Positions 9,752-20,454 are shown, counted from the first letter of the stretch. The stretch: DNA of 64,000 nt from Rheinheimera sp. 4Y26 (GCF_025245835.1 NZ_JAOBWS010000016.1:1-64000), one strand, 5' to 3'. Made by a program: numbers and translations. The notes: generated by a model from the letters alone, not told the origin.

Positions 9752-11029
9752 TTGTTTGACCCTGAATCTATGGCTGAGCAAGCGATCCTTGTGCATGTTT
9801 TTTTTCCGCAAGAAAGCGCTTGTGAAGATCTGCACGAACTACAAATGTTGGTCTCCTCAGCTGGTGTCCACGAGTTGGCGGTGTTTAGTTGCAACCGTTC
9901 AACAGTGGACGCCCGTTTATTTGTAGGTACAGGCAAAGCGCAGGAAATCGCAGCGGCAGTTGCTGCTCATGAAGCATCTGTGGTGATTTTTAATCACAGC
10001 TTGTCGCCGGCGCAAACCCGCAATCTGGAACGGCTGTTCCAATGCCGTGTCATCGATCGTACTACCCTTATTCTGGATATTTTTGCGCAGCGTGCCCGCA
10101 GTTACGAAGGTAAATTGCAGGTTGAACTGGCGCAGCTTAAACATCTGGCCTCCCGTCTTATCCGTGGTTTTGACAATGAAAGGCAAAAAGGTGGTATCGG
10201 CTTAAGAGGGCCGGGTGAAACTCAACTTGAAACAGATCGGCGTTTGCTGCGCGACCGTATAAGTGCACTGCATCAGAAACTGGATAAAGTGGGTAAGCAG
10301 CGCGAGCAGGGCAGAAAAGCCAGGCAAAGAGCTGAAATTCCGGTGATTTCTTTGGTGGGTTACACCAATGCCGGAAAATCCACCTTGTTTAACCGGCTGA
10401 CCCGTTCTGATGTGTACGCCGCCGACCAATTATTTGCCACTTTGGATCCGACATTGCGGCAAGTGAAGCTGGCCGATTTTGGTCAGTTAATTTTTGCCGA
10501 CACTGTGGGGTTTATCCGGCATTTGCCTCATGATCTGGTGGCTGCATTTAAATCAACATTGCAGGAAAGCCGCGAGGCAGATTTGCAGTTGCACGTGGTG
10601 GATGTGGCCGACCCGCGAATGGCCGACAATATTCATCAGGTGCAGCAGGTATTACATGAAATTGAGGCAGATGGTCTGCCGCAATTACTGGTGTATAACA
10701 AAATTGATTTGGTGGATCAGAACCCGCGTATTGAATACAACGATCAGGGTGTGGCTGTTGCAGTGTATCTGTCGGCGCAGCAAAACCTTGGCATCGACTT
10801 GTTATTTCAGGCCATTATCAGTTTGTTATCTGACAGTTTTCTCAGGTTGCAGCTGGCGTTGCCACCGGAGGCCAGTGCATGGCGCGCCCGCCTTCATGAA
10901 ATGGGGGCTGTGCAACAAGAACAATTTGATGAAAGTGGGGTTTGTCGGCTGAAGTTAGCACTGGCAAAACCACAATGGACAAGATTACTTAAGCAAAGCG
11001 ATGGTTTGTTGCAAAATTTTCTGGTCTGA
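9752..11029 (+). CDS. hflX: Ribosome-associated GTPase HflX (TTG start)
   Basis: A 425-residue GTPase that rescues or splits stalled and heat-damaged ribosomes. An N-terminal HflX domain contains LSPAQTRNLE and GGIGLRGPGETQLE, followed by the G domain with G1 GYTNAGKST (about 206-214), G3 DTVGF and G4 NKID. A TTG start is chosen because it restores the conserved MFD N-terminus seen in E. coli HflX and has AGGA about 9 bases upstream; an ATG at 9770 would remove six residues. Confidence 0.93.
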   Translation: MFDPESMAEQAILVHVFFPQESACEDLHELQMLVSSAGVHELAVFSCNRSTVDARLFVGTGKAQEIAAAVAAHEASVVIFNHSLSPAQTRNLERLFQCRVIDRTTLILDIFAQRARSYEGKLQVELAQLKHLASRLIRGFDNERQKGGIGLRGPGETQLETDRRLLRDRISALHQKLDKVGKQREQGRKARQRAEIPVISLVGYTNAGKSTLFNRLTRSDVYAADQLFATLDPTLRQVKLADFGQLIFADTVGFIRHLPHDLVAAFKSTLQESREADLQLHVVDVADPRMADNIHQVQQVLHEIEADGLPQLLVYNKIDLVDQNPRIEYNDQGVAVAVYLSAQQNLGIDLLFQAIISLLSDSFLRLQLALPPEASAWRARLHEMGAVQQEQFDESGVCRLKLALAKPQWTRLLKQSDGLLQNFLV

Positions 11030-11084
11030 ACCGGACTTTTTGATACATTAACCTTAACTCTCAAAACGCAGAACGGAGTGAAGT

Positions 11085-12230
11085 ATGGCTTGGAATGAGC
11101 CGGGCAATAACGGCAAAAACAATGATCCCTGGAACCAGGGTGGTCGTAATCAGGGCCCGCCTGATATGGATGAAGTGTTCCGCAATCTGAGCAAAAAGCT
11201 CGGCGGTGTCTTTGGTGGTAATAAAGGCGGTTCTGCCAGTGATAACAGTGGTGGCTCCGCCGTACTGGTACTGCTGCTGGTGGTGGCGCTGCTTGGCTGG
11301 TTATTCAGCGGTATTTACACCATTAAAGAATCTGAGCGGGGCGTTATTTTACGTTTTGGCCAATATCACGCCGAAGTGAATCCGGGTATTAACTGGAAAC
11401 CCACTTTTATCGATAAAGTGTTGCCGGTGGATATCAGTACAGTACAGGCGTTAAAAACCGATGGTTTTATGCTGACGCAGGATCAAAACCTGGTACGGGT
11501 CACTTTTGAAGTTCAGTACCGTGTTGCAGACCCTCGTTTGTACAAATTTGCTGTGGTCGACCCGGATGCGAGCTTGCGTCAGGCGACTGATGCTGCGTTA
11601 CGTTATGTGGTGGGCCATTCGATGATGGACGACGTGCTGACCAAAGGCCGTGAAGTGATCCGTCAGAATACCAGGGTTGAGCTGGAATCTATTATCAAAC
11701 CTTACAACTTAGGTTTGGAAATTGTTGATGTGAACTTCCGTGACGCCCGTCCGCCGGAAGAAGTAAAAGCGGCTTTTGACGACGCGATAGCGGCGCAGGA
11801 AGACGAACAACGTTTTATTCAGGAAGCACAGGCTTATGCCCGCGCCATCGAACCTGAAGCCCGTGGTCGTGTAAACCGTGTAATGCAGGAAGCTGAAGCT
11901 TACAAACAGCAGTCTCAGTTAAAAGCTCAGGGTGAAGTGGCACGCTTTGAAAAACTGCTGCCTGAATATATTGCATCACCTCAGGTGACCCGTGAACGTC
12001 TGTACCTGGAAACTATGGAACAGGTATACGGCAACACGTCCAAAGTGTTAGTTGATGTGAAAAACGGCAACAATATTATGTACTTACCATTGGATAAAAT
12101 GTTAAACCAGAATGGTTCTGCGGCAAAAACAGCTGCACCTGAACAACGTTTAACATTACCGGAGCCGCGCAGTACCGACAGCCGCATTGATACACCGCGT
12201 ACTGACAGCAACCGGGCAGGAAGGGGTTAA
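11085..12230 (+). CDS. hflK: FtsH protease modulator HflK
   Basis: A 381-residue inner-membrane SPFH/band-7 protein that assembles with HflC around FtsH. The N-terminus is Gly/Asn-rich and cytoplasmic (1-60), with a single membrane segment (about 63-82), the SPFH domain beginning ERGVILRFGQY, then a coiled-coil rich in Glu/Ala/Gln and a Pro/Arg tail. A strong GGAG ribosome site precedes the ATG. HflC follows after 3 bp. Confidence 0.96.
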   Translation: MAWNEPGNNGKNNDPWNQGGRNQGPPDMDEVFRNLSKKLGGVFGGNKGGSASDNSGGSAVLVLLLVVALLGWLFSGIYTIKESERGVILRFGQYHAEVNPGINWKPTFIDKVLPVDISTVQALKTDGFMLTQDQNLVRVTFEVQYRVADPRLYKFAVVDPDASLRQATDAALRYVVGHSMMDDVLTKGREVIRQNTRVELESIIKPYNLGLEIVDVNFRDARPPEEVKAAFDDAIAAQEDEQRFIQEAQAYARAIEPEARGRVNRVMQEAEAYKQQSQLKAQGEVARFEKLLPEYIASPQVTRERLYLETMEQVYGNTSKVLVDVKNGNNIMYLPLDKMLNQNGSAAKTAAPEQRLTLPEPRSTDSRIDTPRTDSNRAGRG

Positions 12231-12233
12231 TCG

Positions 12234-13112
12234 ATGAAAAACTTTATATTAGCTCTGTTGGCGCTGGTTGCCATTGTGGTTTACTCCTCGGTCTTTGTGG
12301 TGCAGGAAGGTGAACGCGGTATTGTGTTCCAGTTCAGCAAAATCCAGCGTGACGCTGCAGGCGCCGTGGTAGTGTTTGAACCAGGCTTACATTTTAAGCT
12401 GCCGCTGATTGAGAACGTGCGCACTCTGGATGCCAAGGTGCAAACGCTGGACGATCCGGCCGACCGTTTTGTGACGGCAGAGAAAAAAGACTTACTGGTC
12501 GACAGTTATGTGAAGTGGCGTATCAAAGACTTTGGTAAATATTATTTATCAACAGGCGGTCGCACCGATAGAGCAGAAAACCTTTTAAAACAGTACATTA
12601 ACAACGGTTTGCGTACAGAGTTTGGTACCAGAACCATTCAGCAGATCGTCTCTGGTGAGCGTACTGAACTGATGACCAAAGCGCTGGCACAGGCGGGTAA
12701 AGGTTCAGACGAACTGGGTATTGAGATTCTGGACGTGCGGGTGAAAAAAATTAACCTGCCGGATGAAATCAGTAACAACATTTTCCAGCGTATGCGTGCC
12801 GAGCGGACCGCTGTTGCCAAAGAGCATCGCGCCCGTGGTATGGAGCAGGCGGAAATTATCCGTGCCGACGTTGACGCCCGTGTCACTGTGATGGTGGCCG
12901 AAGCGGAGCGTAATTCACGCACCACCCGTGGTGAAGGTGACGCTCTGGCTGCAAAAGTGTATGCCGAAGCTTATAACAAAAACGCTGAATTTTTCAGTTT
13001 TGTCAGAAGCTTAGAAGCCTATAACCGCAGCTTCAACAGCAAATCTGATGTGTTAGTCGTACAGCCAGACAGTGATTTCTTCCAGTATATGAAGTCACAA
13101 CAGAAAAACTGA
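12234..13112 (+). CDS. hflC: FtsH protease modulator HflC
   Basis: A 292-residue partner of HflK. An N-terminal membrane anchor (about residues 4-22) is followed by an SPFH domain (EGERGIVFQFSK onward) and a C-terminal coiled-coil containing EHRARGMEQAEIIRADVDA. The HflKC complex sits on the periplasmic face of the inner membrane and limits FtsH access to membrane substrates. It is the last gene before a strong terminator at 13128. Confidence 0.96.
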   Translation: MKNFILALLALVAIVVYSSVFVVQEGERGIVFQFSKIQRDAAGAVVVFEPGLHFKLPLIENVRTLDAKVQTLDDPADRFVTAEKKDLLVDSYVKWRIKDFGKYYLSTGGRTDRAENLLKQYINNGLRTEFGTRTIQQIVSGERTELMTKALAQAGKGSDELGIEILDVRVKKINLPDEISNNIFQRMRAERTAVAKEHRARGMEQAEIIRADVDARVTVMVAEAERNSRTTRGEGDALAAKVYAEAYNKNAEFFSFVRSLEAYNRSFNSKSDVLVVQPDSDFFQYMKSQQKN

Positions 13113-13127
13113 GACTAAGGTCGAAAC

Positions 13128-13153
13128 AAAGGCGCCTGCGGGCGCCTTTTTGT
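13128..13153 (+). terminator. Rho-independent terminator after hflC
   Basis: A 9-bp perfect stem AAAGGCGCC/GGCGCCTTT with a TGCG loop, followed by TTTTGTT. It closes the tsaE-hflC cluster. Confidence 0.9.
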
Positions 13154-13215
13154 TATAAAAAGCAGAAATAACCAACAAGCCTCAGCGAAAATACAGCCGG
13201 TGCGTGGAGCAGGAC

Positions 13216-14391
13216 ATGAGTTATAAAAAATATTATCAGGGCTTTTTAACCGCCAATGCCAAAGTGCAGCACTTTGCCTGTCATTCCCATCACTATTGGC
13301 CGGATGTGACACGAGCTGCTGCTTTGCAATATTGGGACGACAGCGCCCGGCTGGTTGATGACAAATGGGATTATATTTTTGGCGAAAAAGTCCCCAAAGT
13401 ACAACAGCAGATCGCCGGAATTTTGCAGCTGCAAAAGCCTGAACAGTTGGTGTTTGCACCTAATACCCACGAGCTGTTGTTTCGGTTGTTGAGCTGTTTT
13501 GACTGGACCAAACCAGTCAGAATTTTAACCAGCGACAGCGAGTTTCACAGTTTCAGCCGGCAAATTATACGTCTGGCTGAATTGCCACAGATTGAACTGG
13601 TACAGGTGCAAACCCTGCCTTTTGCCGATTTCACCACACGTTTTGTTGAAGCTGCACAAAGGCTGCAACCAGATTTAGTATTTTGTAGTCAGGTGTTTTT
13701 TAATTCGGGTCTTGCCATCAATGATTTAACTGCTTTTGTGGATGCCATAGCAGCAGTTTGCCAGGCCACTATTGCCCTTGATGGTTACCATGGTTTTATG
13801 GCTCTGCCCACCAATCTCAGCAAGCTCGAAGGGCGGATTTTTTATCTGGCGGGCTCCTACAAATATGCGCAGGGTGGTGAAGGCTGTTGTTTTATGCTGG
13901 TGCCGGAAAACAATGGTTTTCGCCCGCTTTACACCGGCTGGTTTGCCGAGTTTGGTACCCTGGCCGCCGCCAAAACAAGTCAGGTGCAATATAGCTGCGA
14001 TGGTTATCAGTTTGCCGGCGCGACTATGGATTTTTCGGCTTTGTACCGGCTTGAAGCTGTGCTGGATTTGTATCAATCAGAAGGTATCAGTGTGGCTTTG
14101 GTGCATCAGCATGTGCAGCAGTTACAACAGGCCTTTTTAGCAGAGCTTAAAGCGCAACAACATCCGTTATTAAACGAACAGCAACTGCTTTGTGCTGACT
14201 TGCAAAATCACGGTCATTTTTTCACTTTTTTGCTGGATGATGCGGCGAAAGTGGCTGAGTTATCTGCTTATTTAAAACAACATGGTATTCATACAGACTA
14301 CCGGGGCGACAGACTGCGTTTTGGTTTTGCGCTTTATCATGATGCCAGCGACTATGATTTATCCTGTTTGCGAAGCTTTCGGAGTAAATAA
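13216..14391 (+). CDS. Class V aminotransferase-fold PLP enzyme (kynureninase-like)
   Basis: A PLP-dependent fold type I protein of about 391 residues in the class V aminotransferase/kynureninase group. Visible landmarks are APNTHELLFRLL (cofactor phosphate region), the DGYHGF aspartate that contacts the pyridine nitrogen, and the Schiff-base lysine in GSYKYAQGGEG (about residue 216). The C-terminal small domain ends with DYRGDRLRFGFALYHDASD. The substrate cannot be read from the sequence, and kynureninase activity should not be assumed. The ATG at 13216 is preferred over GTG at 13204 because GGAG lies 5 bases upstream. It sits between hflC and yjeT and overlaps yjeT by one base. Confidence 0.75.
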   Translation: MSYKKYYQGFLTANAKVQHFACHSHHYWPDVTRAAALQYWDDSARLVDDKWDYIFGEKVPKVQQQIAGILQLQKPEQLVFAPNTHELLFRLLSCFDWTKPVRILTSDSEFHSFSRQIIRLAELPQIELVQVQTLPFADFTTRFVEAAQRLQPDLVFCSQVFFNSGLAINDLTAFVDAIAAVCQATIALDGYHGFMALPTNLSKLEGRIFYLAGSYKYAQGGEGCCFMLVPENNGFRPLYTGWFAEFGTLAAAKTSQVQYSCDGYQFAGATMDFSALYRLEAVLDLYQSEGISVALVHQHVQQLQQAFLAELKAQQHPLLNEQQLLCADLQNHGHFFTFLLDDAAKVAELSAYLKQHGIHTDYRGDRLRFGFALYHDASDYDLSCLRSFRSK

Positions 14392-14573
14392 TGGAGATTT
14401 TCTGGCAATCGATAGCGCTGGTGCTGTTGCTTGAAGGCATAGGCCCTTTGTTATTTCCAAATAAATGGCGTTGGTATTTGCGCAAACTCAGTGAAGAGCC
14501 TGTGTCGGGTTTACGTCAGGTTGGTGCTGTGCTTTGTGGCATGGCCGGGGTGATTTACCTGTTTTTAGTCTGA
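14391..14573 (+). CDS. yjeT: DUF2065 small inner-membrane protein (YjeT-like)
   Basis: A 60-residue protein with two predicted membrane helices (about 4-22 and 42-59) joined by a basic loop W-R-W-Y-L-R-K, as in the DUF2065/YjeT family. In E. coli, yjeT also lies between hflC and purA, which supports the call. Function is not established. Its start overlaps the preceding gene's stop by one base. Confidence 0.85.
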   Translation: MEIFWQSIALVLLLEGIGPLLFPNKWRWYLRKLSEEPVSGLRQVGAVLCGMAGVIYLFLV

Positions 14574-14632
14574 AAGCAAAGAAGTTTAGACGTCTTTTGA
14601 TAAAAACAATCCGGTGAATCTTGAATGAATTC

Positions 14633-14663
14633 AACCAGCTGAATAATCAGCTGGTTTTTTTTT
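14633..14663 (+). terminator. Rho-independent terminator before purA
   Basis: A perfect 10-bp stem AACCAGCTGA/TCAGCTGGTT with an ATAA loop and a 9-base T-run. It separates yjeT from purA. Confidence 0.92.
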
Positions 14664-14674
14664 ACCCTTGCGGC

Positions 14675-16031
<1,357 letters not shown>

Positions 16032-16046
16032 GCAATAGATGATGTG

Positions 16047-16076
16047 AAAAAACGCTGCCTGGTGCAGCGTTTTTTT
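16047..16076 (+). terminator. Rho-independent terminator after purA
   Basis: AAAAAACGCTGC / GCAGCGTTTTTT stem with a CTGGT loop and a T-run, 16 bp after the purA stop codon. Confidence 0.92.
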
Positions 16077-16088
16077 ATGCTTAGCGGT

Positions 16089-16123
16089 TTTCTGTAGGCC
16101 ACTCTATAATTTTGCTACAGAAA
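16089..16123. promoter_or_regulatory. Inverted repeat flanking a TATAAT upstream of motX
   Basis: TTTCTGTAG (16089-16097) and CTACAGAAA (16115-16123) are perfect 9-bp inverted arms. The 17-bp spacer contains TATAAT at 16105-16110. This could be an operator over the motX promoter or a transcribed hairpin; no clear -35 is seen. Confidence 0.4.
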
Positions 16124-16215
16124 TCTCCGGCCTGGCCGATATAACTGACAGTGCCTGTTGTACCTGCTGTGGGCATTTGATTTATCCGGGTCCGTATCTG
16201 AATGTGGGGTTGTAA

Positions 16216-16842
16216 ATGCGCAGATTAGCCGTTTTAGCTATGGTGTTGTTCTGGTGCAGTCCTGTTGCACTGGCGCAGGTGAGCACGGCCGAGTTACAGG
16301 TCGTTCAGCTTTATACGCAGGACGAACTTTTGCAGCTGATCCGGCAAAACCAACATTTAAAACGGGTGAAAGCCGACGATTGCCAGCTGGTGAAAGATAT
16401 TGAAGCCCGCGCCGATATTATGAAATTACCCTCCTATCAGTTTTTATTTGGCGACATGCTGGCCTATGGTGTTTGTGTGCCGCTGAATGTGGAGCGGGGT
16501 TGGGATTTGATGTTGTCAGCCGCCAATCAGGGCCTGCCCGAAGCGCTGGAGCAAATTGGCCGTTATTACCAGCAAGGCAAATTTGTGCAAAAAGATTTAA
16601 CCAAAGCCCAACATTATTTATTTGAAGCCGGCAGCATGGGCAATCTGAATGCGCAGGTGCGGCTTGCCGAGTTATTACTGGCTGGTGTTGGCAGCCCGGT
16701 TGATTATGAAACCGTTTACCGTTGGCTGCACCATTCAGTCACAGCAGATAAAAATATGCATCAACGCATTCAAAAAGCACTGGCAGGCCTTGGCGGCAAA
16801 ATGCCGGGCGCAGTGCTTGCCAGAGCCAGGCAGCCGCTCTAA
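16216..16842 (+). CDS. motX: Sodium-type polar flagellar motor protein MotX
   Basis: A 208-residue exported protein with a signal peptide (1-20, ending ALAQ) and Sel1-type repeats (about residues 75-180). The segments HLKRVKADDCQLVKDIEA and PSYQFLFGDMLAYGVC closely resemble MotX as I remember it from Vibrio and Shewanella. MotX forms the periplasmic T-ring with MotY, which holds PomAB-type stators around the polar flagellar motor. Its location just before rnr matches Shewanella as I recall it. No other flagellar genes are in the window. Confidence 0.85.
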   Translation: MRRLAVLAMVLFWCSPVALAQVSTAELQVVQLYTQDELLQLIRQNQHLKRVKADDCQLVKDIEARADIMKLPSYQFLFGDMLAYGVCVPLNVERGWDLMLSAANQGLPEALEQIGRYYQQGKFVQKDLTKAQHYLFEAGSMGNLNAQVRLAELLLAGVGSPVDYETVYRWLHHSVTADKNMHQRIQKALAGLGGKMPGAVLARARQPL

Positions 16843-16943
16843 CCACAGCCTTTAGATTGTTTTGTTGCTTAAATGAACAGCAACAGTGAAAAAACAGCAG
16901 GAGGCTGTTACACTTGCCGCAGTTTTAGTAATGAAGAGAATCC

Positions 16944-19346
16944 ATGACGATCAAAGATCCGCATCTTGCGCGTGAGCAAGAAAAATATGAAAACCCCATT
17001 CCAAGCCGTGAATATATCCTCGAGCACATCAAACAGCGTCAGCAGCCTGCCTACTTCGAAGAGTTAGTTTCTGAATTAAAACTGGAAGGCGAAGAGCATT
17101 TATTTGCGCTGAAAAAACGCCTGCGGGCTATGGAACGTGATGGCCAGTTGTTATTTACCAAAACCAAACGTTATGGTCTGGTAGATGATTTAGATTTGGT
17201 CAAAGGTACTGTGATTGGTCACCGTGATGGTTTTGGCTTCTTAAAGCTGGAACAAGGTGGACCAGATTGGTATATCCAGAATTTTGATATGCAGCGCCTG
17301 TTACACGGCGATGTAGTGCTGGCCAGTGCCGGCGAAATTAAAGGCAAAGACAAAATAGAAGCGCGGATAGTCCGGGTGTTAAAACCCCGCACTGAGCCTA
17401 TTGTCGGCCGTTATTTTAAAGATTTTGCCCTTGCTGTGGTGGTGCCGGAAGATCCGCGTATTACCCAGGATATTGTCATTCCTGCCGGTGAAGAAGGCGC
17501 GGCGCGCCATGGCCAGATTGTATTGGCAGAAGTCACTCAGCGTCCGTCCAAGCGGGTAAATGCAGTGGGTAAAGTGATTGAAGTACTGGGTGACCATATG
17601 GCACCAGGTATGGAAATTGAAGTCGCTATCCGCAACCATCAGTTACCACATAAATTTTCTGAGGCCGTTGAAAAGCAAGTGGCGGCTTATGGCAAAGAAG
17701 TGCCGGAGGACGCCAAAGCTGGCCGGGTTGATTTAACTGATTTAGGGTTATTAACCATAGACGGCGAAGACGCCCGCGACTTTGACGACGCTGTTTATTG
17801 TGAACGCAAAGAAGACGGTGGCTGGCATTTATGGGTGGCTATTGCTGACGTCACTGCTTATGTGCAGCCGGACACGCCATTGGACCGTGAAGCACTGGAC
17901 CGCGGTAACTCGGTGTATTTCCCCGATCACGTACTGCCGATGTTGCCGGAAGTGCTGTCAAACGGTTTGTGTTCACTGAATCCTCACACCGACCGCTTAT
18001 GTTTTGTTGCTGAAATGCATATCAGCCCGCAGGGCAAGCTTGGCAGCTCTAAGTTTTATGAAGCTGTGATGCACTCCAAAGCACGGCTGACCTACAACAA
18101 AGTACATGCCATTTTGCAGGGAGATCTGGAGCTTCGTCAGCAATATGAAAGCAATCTGACCAACCTCGATAACCTGTATTCGCTGTATAAACAAATGGCC
18201 AAGGTGCGGGCTTTACGTGGCGCCATTGAATTTGAAACTGTAGAAACCCGTTTTATCTTCAACAGCCACCGTAAAATTGAGCAGATAGTGCCGGTGCATC
18301 GTAACGAAGCGCATAAAATCATTGAAGAATGTATGATTTTGGCCAACGTCGCTTCGGCAAAATTAGTGGAAAAAGCCGAAGCTGCTGCTTTGTACCGCGT
18401 GCACGAGCAACCGGATTCAGACCGTTTTGCCAACTTTAAACGTTTCCTGGCCGAACTTGGTATCAGTGCCGAATTACCGCAAGAGCCAACGCCACTGGAG
18501 CTGATGCATTTATTGCAAAAACTGCAGGACAGGCCGGATAAAGAGCTGATCGAAACCACCATGCTGCGTTCGATGAAACAAGCGGTGTATCAACCGGAAA
18601 ACCTCGGACACTTTGGCCTGGCGCTGGAAGCATATGCTCATTTTACCTCGCCAATCCGCCGTTATCCTGACTTGTTATTGCACAGAGTGATTAAATCTGT
18701 GCTGAAAAAACAAGGCGAGCACACCACAGGCGCCCGTTCTTATACACCGGAGCAAATGGTGCCGCTGGGTGAACAATGCTCGATGACAGAGCGTCGTGCT
18801 GATGATGCCACCCGTGAAGTGTCGGACTGGCTCAAATGTGAATACATGCAGGACCATATTGGTGCTGAATTCCCGGGTGTGGTGTCCACTGTCACCAATT
18901 TTGGCTTGTTTGTGCGCCTAAGTGACCTTTATATCGAAGGTCTGGTGCATGTCACTTCACTGCCGAATGACTATTACCACTTTGATGTGGAACGTCAGGT
19001 GCTGCTGGGCGAACACAGCAATCAAAGCTACCGCATGGGTGACTTAATTACGGTCAAAGTGCTGGCGGTTAATCTGGAAGCGCGCAAAATTGATTTGGGC
19101 GTTGCCGGAGCGCCCCGTCATGCCGGTAAACGCAAAGTATCGGCAGCCGATATTAAAGGCACTGAAAACACATCAAAAGGCTTTAGTCAGAAAAAAGGCC
19201 GTGCTGTGGCCGATCCAACGGCAAGGCCCGGCAAAACCAAAGCTGGGCGCAGTGGCAGTAAAAGCAAAACCGGCAGTAAAAAAGCAGCTGCTTCTTCGGC
19301 CAAAGCCGGTAGTGGCAAGCCAAAGGCACCGCGTAAACGCAAATAA
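16944..19346 (+). CDS. rnr: Ribonuclease R
   Basis: An 800-residue 3'-5' exoribonuclease that degrades structured RNA and takes part in tmRNA-dependent quality control. Order: N-terminal winged helix (about 20-90), two cold-shock domains (about 90-240), RNB catalytic domain with DGEDARDFDDAVYC carrying the metal-binding aspartates (about 273-286) and FTSPIRRYPDLLLHR (about 568-582), an S1 domain (about 640-725), and a Lys/Ala/Ser-rich tail (about 730-800) typical of RNase R. It is followed by a terminator at 19437 and then rlmB. Confidence 0.97.
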   Translation: MTIKDPHLAREQEKYENPIPSREYILEHIKQRQQPAYFEELVSELKLEGEEHLFALKKRLRAMERDGQLLFTKTKRYGLVDDLDLVKGTVIGHRDGFGFLKLEQGGPDWYIQNFDMQRLLHGDVVLASAGEIKGKDKIEARIVRVLKPRTEPIVGRYFKDFALAVVVPEDPRITQDIVIPAGEEGAARHGQIVLAEVTQRPSKRVNAVGKVIEVLGDHMAPGMEIEVAIRNHQLPHKFSEAVEKQVAAYGKEVPEDAKAGRVDLTDLGLLTIDGEDARDFDDAVYCERKEDGGWHLWVAIADVTAYVQPDTPLDREALDRGNSVYFPDHVLPMLPEVLSNGLCSLNPHTDRLCFVAEMHISPQGKLGSSKFYEAVMHSKARLTYNKVHAILQGDLELRQQYESNLTNLDNLYSLYKQMAKVRALRGAIEFETVETRFIFNSHRKIEQIVPVHRNEAHKIIEECMILANVASAKLVEKAEAAALYRVHEQPDSDRFANFKRFLAELGISAELPQEPTPLELMHLLQKLQDRPDKELIETTMLRSMKQAVYQPENLGHFGLALEAYAHFTSPIRRYPDLLLHRVIKSVLKKQGEHTTGARSYTPEQMVPLGEQCSMTERRADDATREVSDWLKCEYMQDHIGAEFPGVVSTVTNFGLFVRLSDLYIEGLVHVTSLPNDYYHFDVERQVLLGEHSNQSYRMGDLITVKVLAVNLEARKIDLGVAGAPRHAGKRKVSAADIKGTENTSKGFSQKKGRAVADPTARPGKTKAGRSGSKSKTGSKKAAASSAKAGSGKPKAPRKRK

Positions 19347-19436
19347 CGCCTTGCTGAGCCGCTGAAAAGCGTTGCTGCTGTTATCAGCGACAATGACGCT
19401 TGGCCGGCACTTTGCTACACTAGGCACACTTTATCT

Positions 19437-19467
19437 GAACGCCTGGTTTTGCCAGGCGTTCGTTTTT
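19437..19467 (+). terminator. Rho-independent terminator after rnr
   Basis: A perfect 10-bp stem GAACGCCTGG/CCAGGCGTTC with a TTTTG loop, followed by GTTTTTAC. It lies 90 bp after the rnr stop and only 43 bp before the rlmB start. A candidate promoter (ATGACG, 17 bp, TACACT at 19416-19421) lies just upstream of it, so rlmB transcription may have to read through this hairpin. Confidence 0.85.
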
Positions 19468-19509
19468 ACTTTTGTTGCAGCCTGGGCTGCAACCATGCAG
19501 GAATTGTTT

Positions 19510-20250
19510 ATGAGCACAGATTATGTTTTTGGGATCCACGCGGTTAGCGCTTTTATGGAAAGAGCCCCGGAAGATGTGCTGGAATTGTTTGTACTGAAAG
19601 ACCGTGAAGACCAGCGCATGCAGCCGGTGATCCAGCTGGCGCGTAAGTCCGGTGTTTCAGTGCAGTTTTGCAACCGTAAAACGCTGGACGATAAAGTCAA
19701 CGGTGCCCAGCATCAGGGTGTTGTCGCCAAAGCACGGTTGCATGATGCCGGGGATGAATCTGATTTAGCCCGCATTGTAGAGCGCGAAGCTGCGCCATTT
19801 TTGCTGATTTTGGATGGCATTACCGACCCGCATAACTTAGGCGCCATTATACGTTCAGCGGATGCCGCCGGTGTGCATGCGGTGATAGCACCCAAAGACC
19901 GTTCAGTGAAGCTCACTGCAGTGGTGCGTAAAGTAGCCTGTGGGGCCGCTGAGTCTGTGCCTTTTATCAACGTGACTAATTTAGCCCGCACTATCCGCCA
20001 GTTACAGGAGGCGGGTGTCTGGGTGCTGGGCGCTGCCGGTGAAACCGACACTACTATTTACCAGGCAGAGCTTACCGGCCCAATCGCACTGGCGATGGGC
20101 GCTGAAGGCGACGGTCTGCGCCGTTTAACTAAAGAATCCTGTGATTCACTGGTGAAAATTCCGATGTTTGGTGCGGTTTCGAGCTTAAACGTGTCTGTTG
20201 CCACTGGTATTTGTTTATACGAAGCAGTGCGTCAGCGTCAGGCGAAATAG
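19510..20250 (+). CDS. rlmB: 23S rRNA (guanosine-2'-O)-methyltransferase RlmB
   Basis: A SPOUT-family methyltransferase that modifies G2251 of 23S rRNA. The ATG at 19510 gives [15 protein letters not shown], matching the E. coli N-terminus, with AGGA nearby; the longer open frame from 19372 would add 46 non-homologous residues and run through the rnr terminator. Knot motifs are [20 protein letters not shown] (about 104-123), [11 protein letters not shown] and the C-terminal [16 protein letters not shown]. Confidence 0.95.
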   Translation: MSTDYVFGIHAVSAFMERAPEDVLELFVLKDREDQRMQPVIQLARKSGVSVQFCNRKTLDDKVNGAQHQGVVAKARLHDAGDESDLARIVEREAAPFLLILDGITDPHNLGAIIRSADAAGVHAVIAPKDRSVKLTAVVRKVACGAAESVPFINVTNLARTIRQLQEAGVWVLGAAGETDTTIYQAELTGPIALAMGAEGDGLRRLTKESCDSLVKIPMFGAVSSLNVSVATGICLYEAVRQRQAK

Positions 20251-20352
20251 TTTTCAGCTGGCAGCTTTTGGCAGACTTCGTTGTATCGCTGCAACTGGGC
20301 CGCCAAAATTCCGCAAAACTTCTTATAAAACACCTCAATAAAACTCTTGAAT

Positions 20353-20388
20353 AAAACCACGGAAAATCAGCAGATTTCCGTGGTTTTA
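20353..20388. terminator. Rho-independent terminator after rlmB
   Basis: A 13-bp perfect stem AAAACCACGGAAA/TTTCCGTGGTTTT with a 9-base loop. It lies between rlmB and the rpsF promoter. Confidence 0.85.
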
Positions 20389-20425
20389 TGGTTGAGAGAT
20401 ATCTTCAGCAAAACTCATTCTCTGC

Positions 20426-20454
20426 TTGTTTTTAGCGCATTGAGTCCGTAGAAT
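20426..20454 (+). promoter_or_regulatory. rpsF operon promoter
   Basis: TTGTTT (20426-20431), a 17-bp spacer and TAGAAT (20449-20454). It is well placed to start the ribosomal protein operon with a leader of about 85 bases. Confidence 0.7.
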
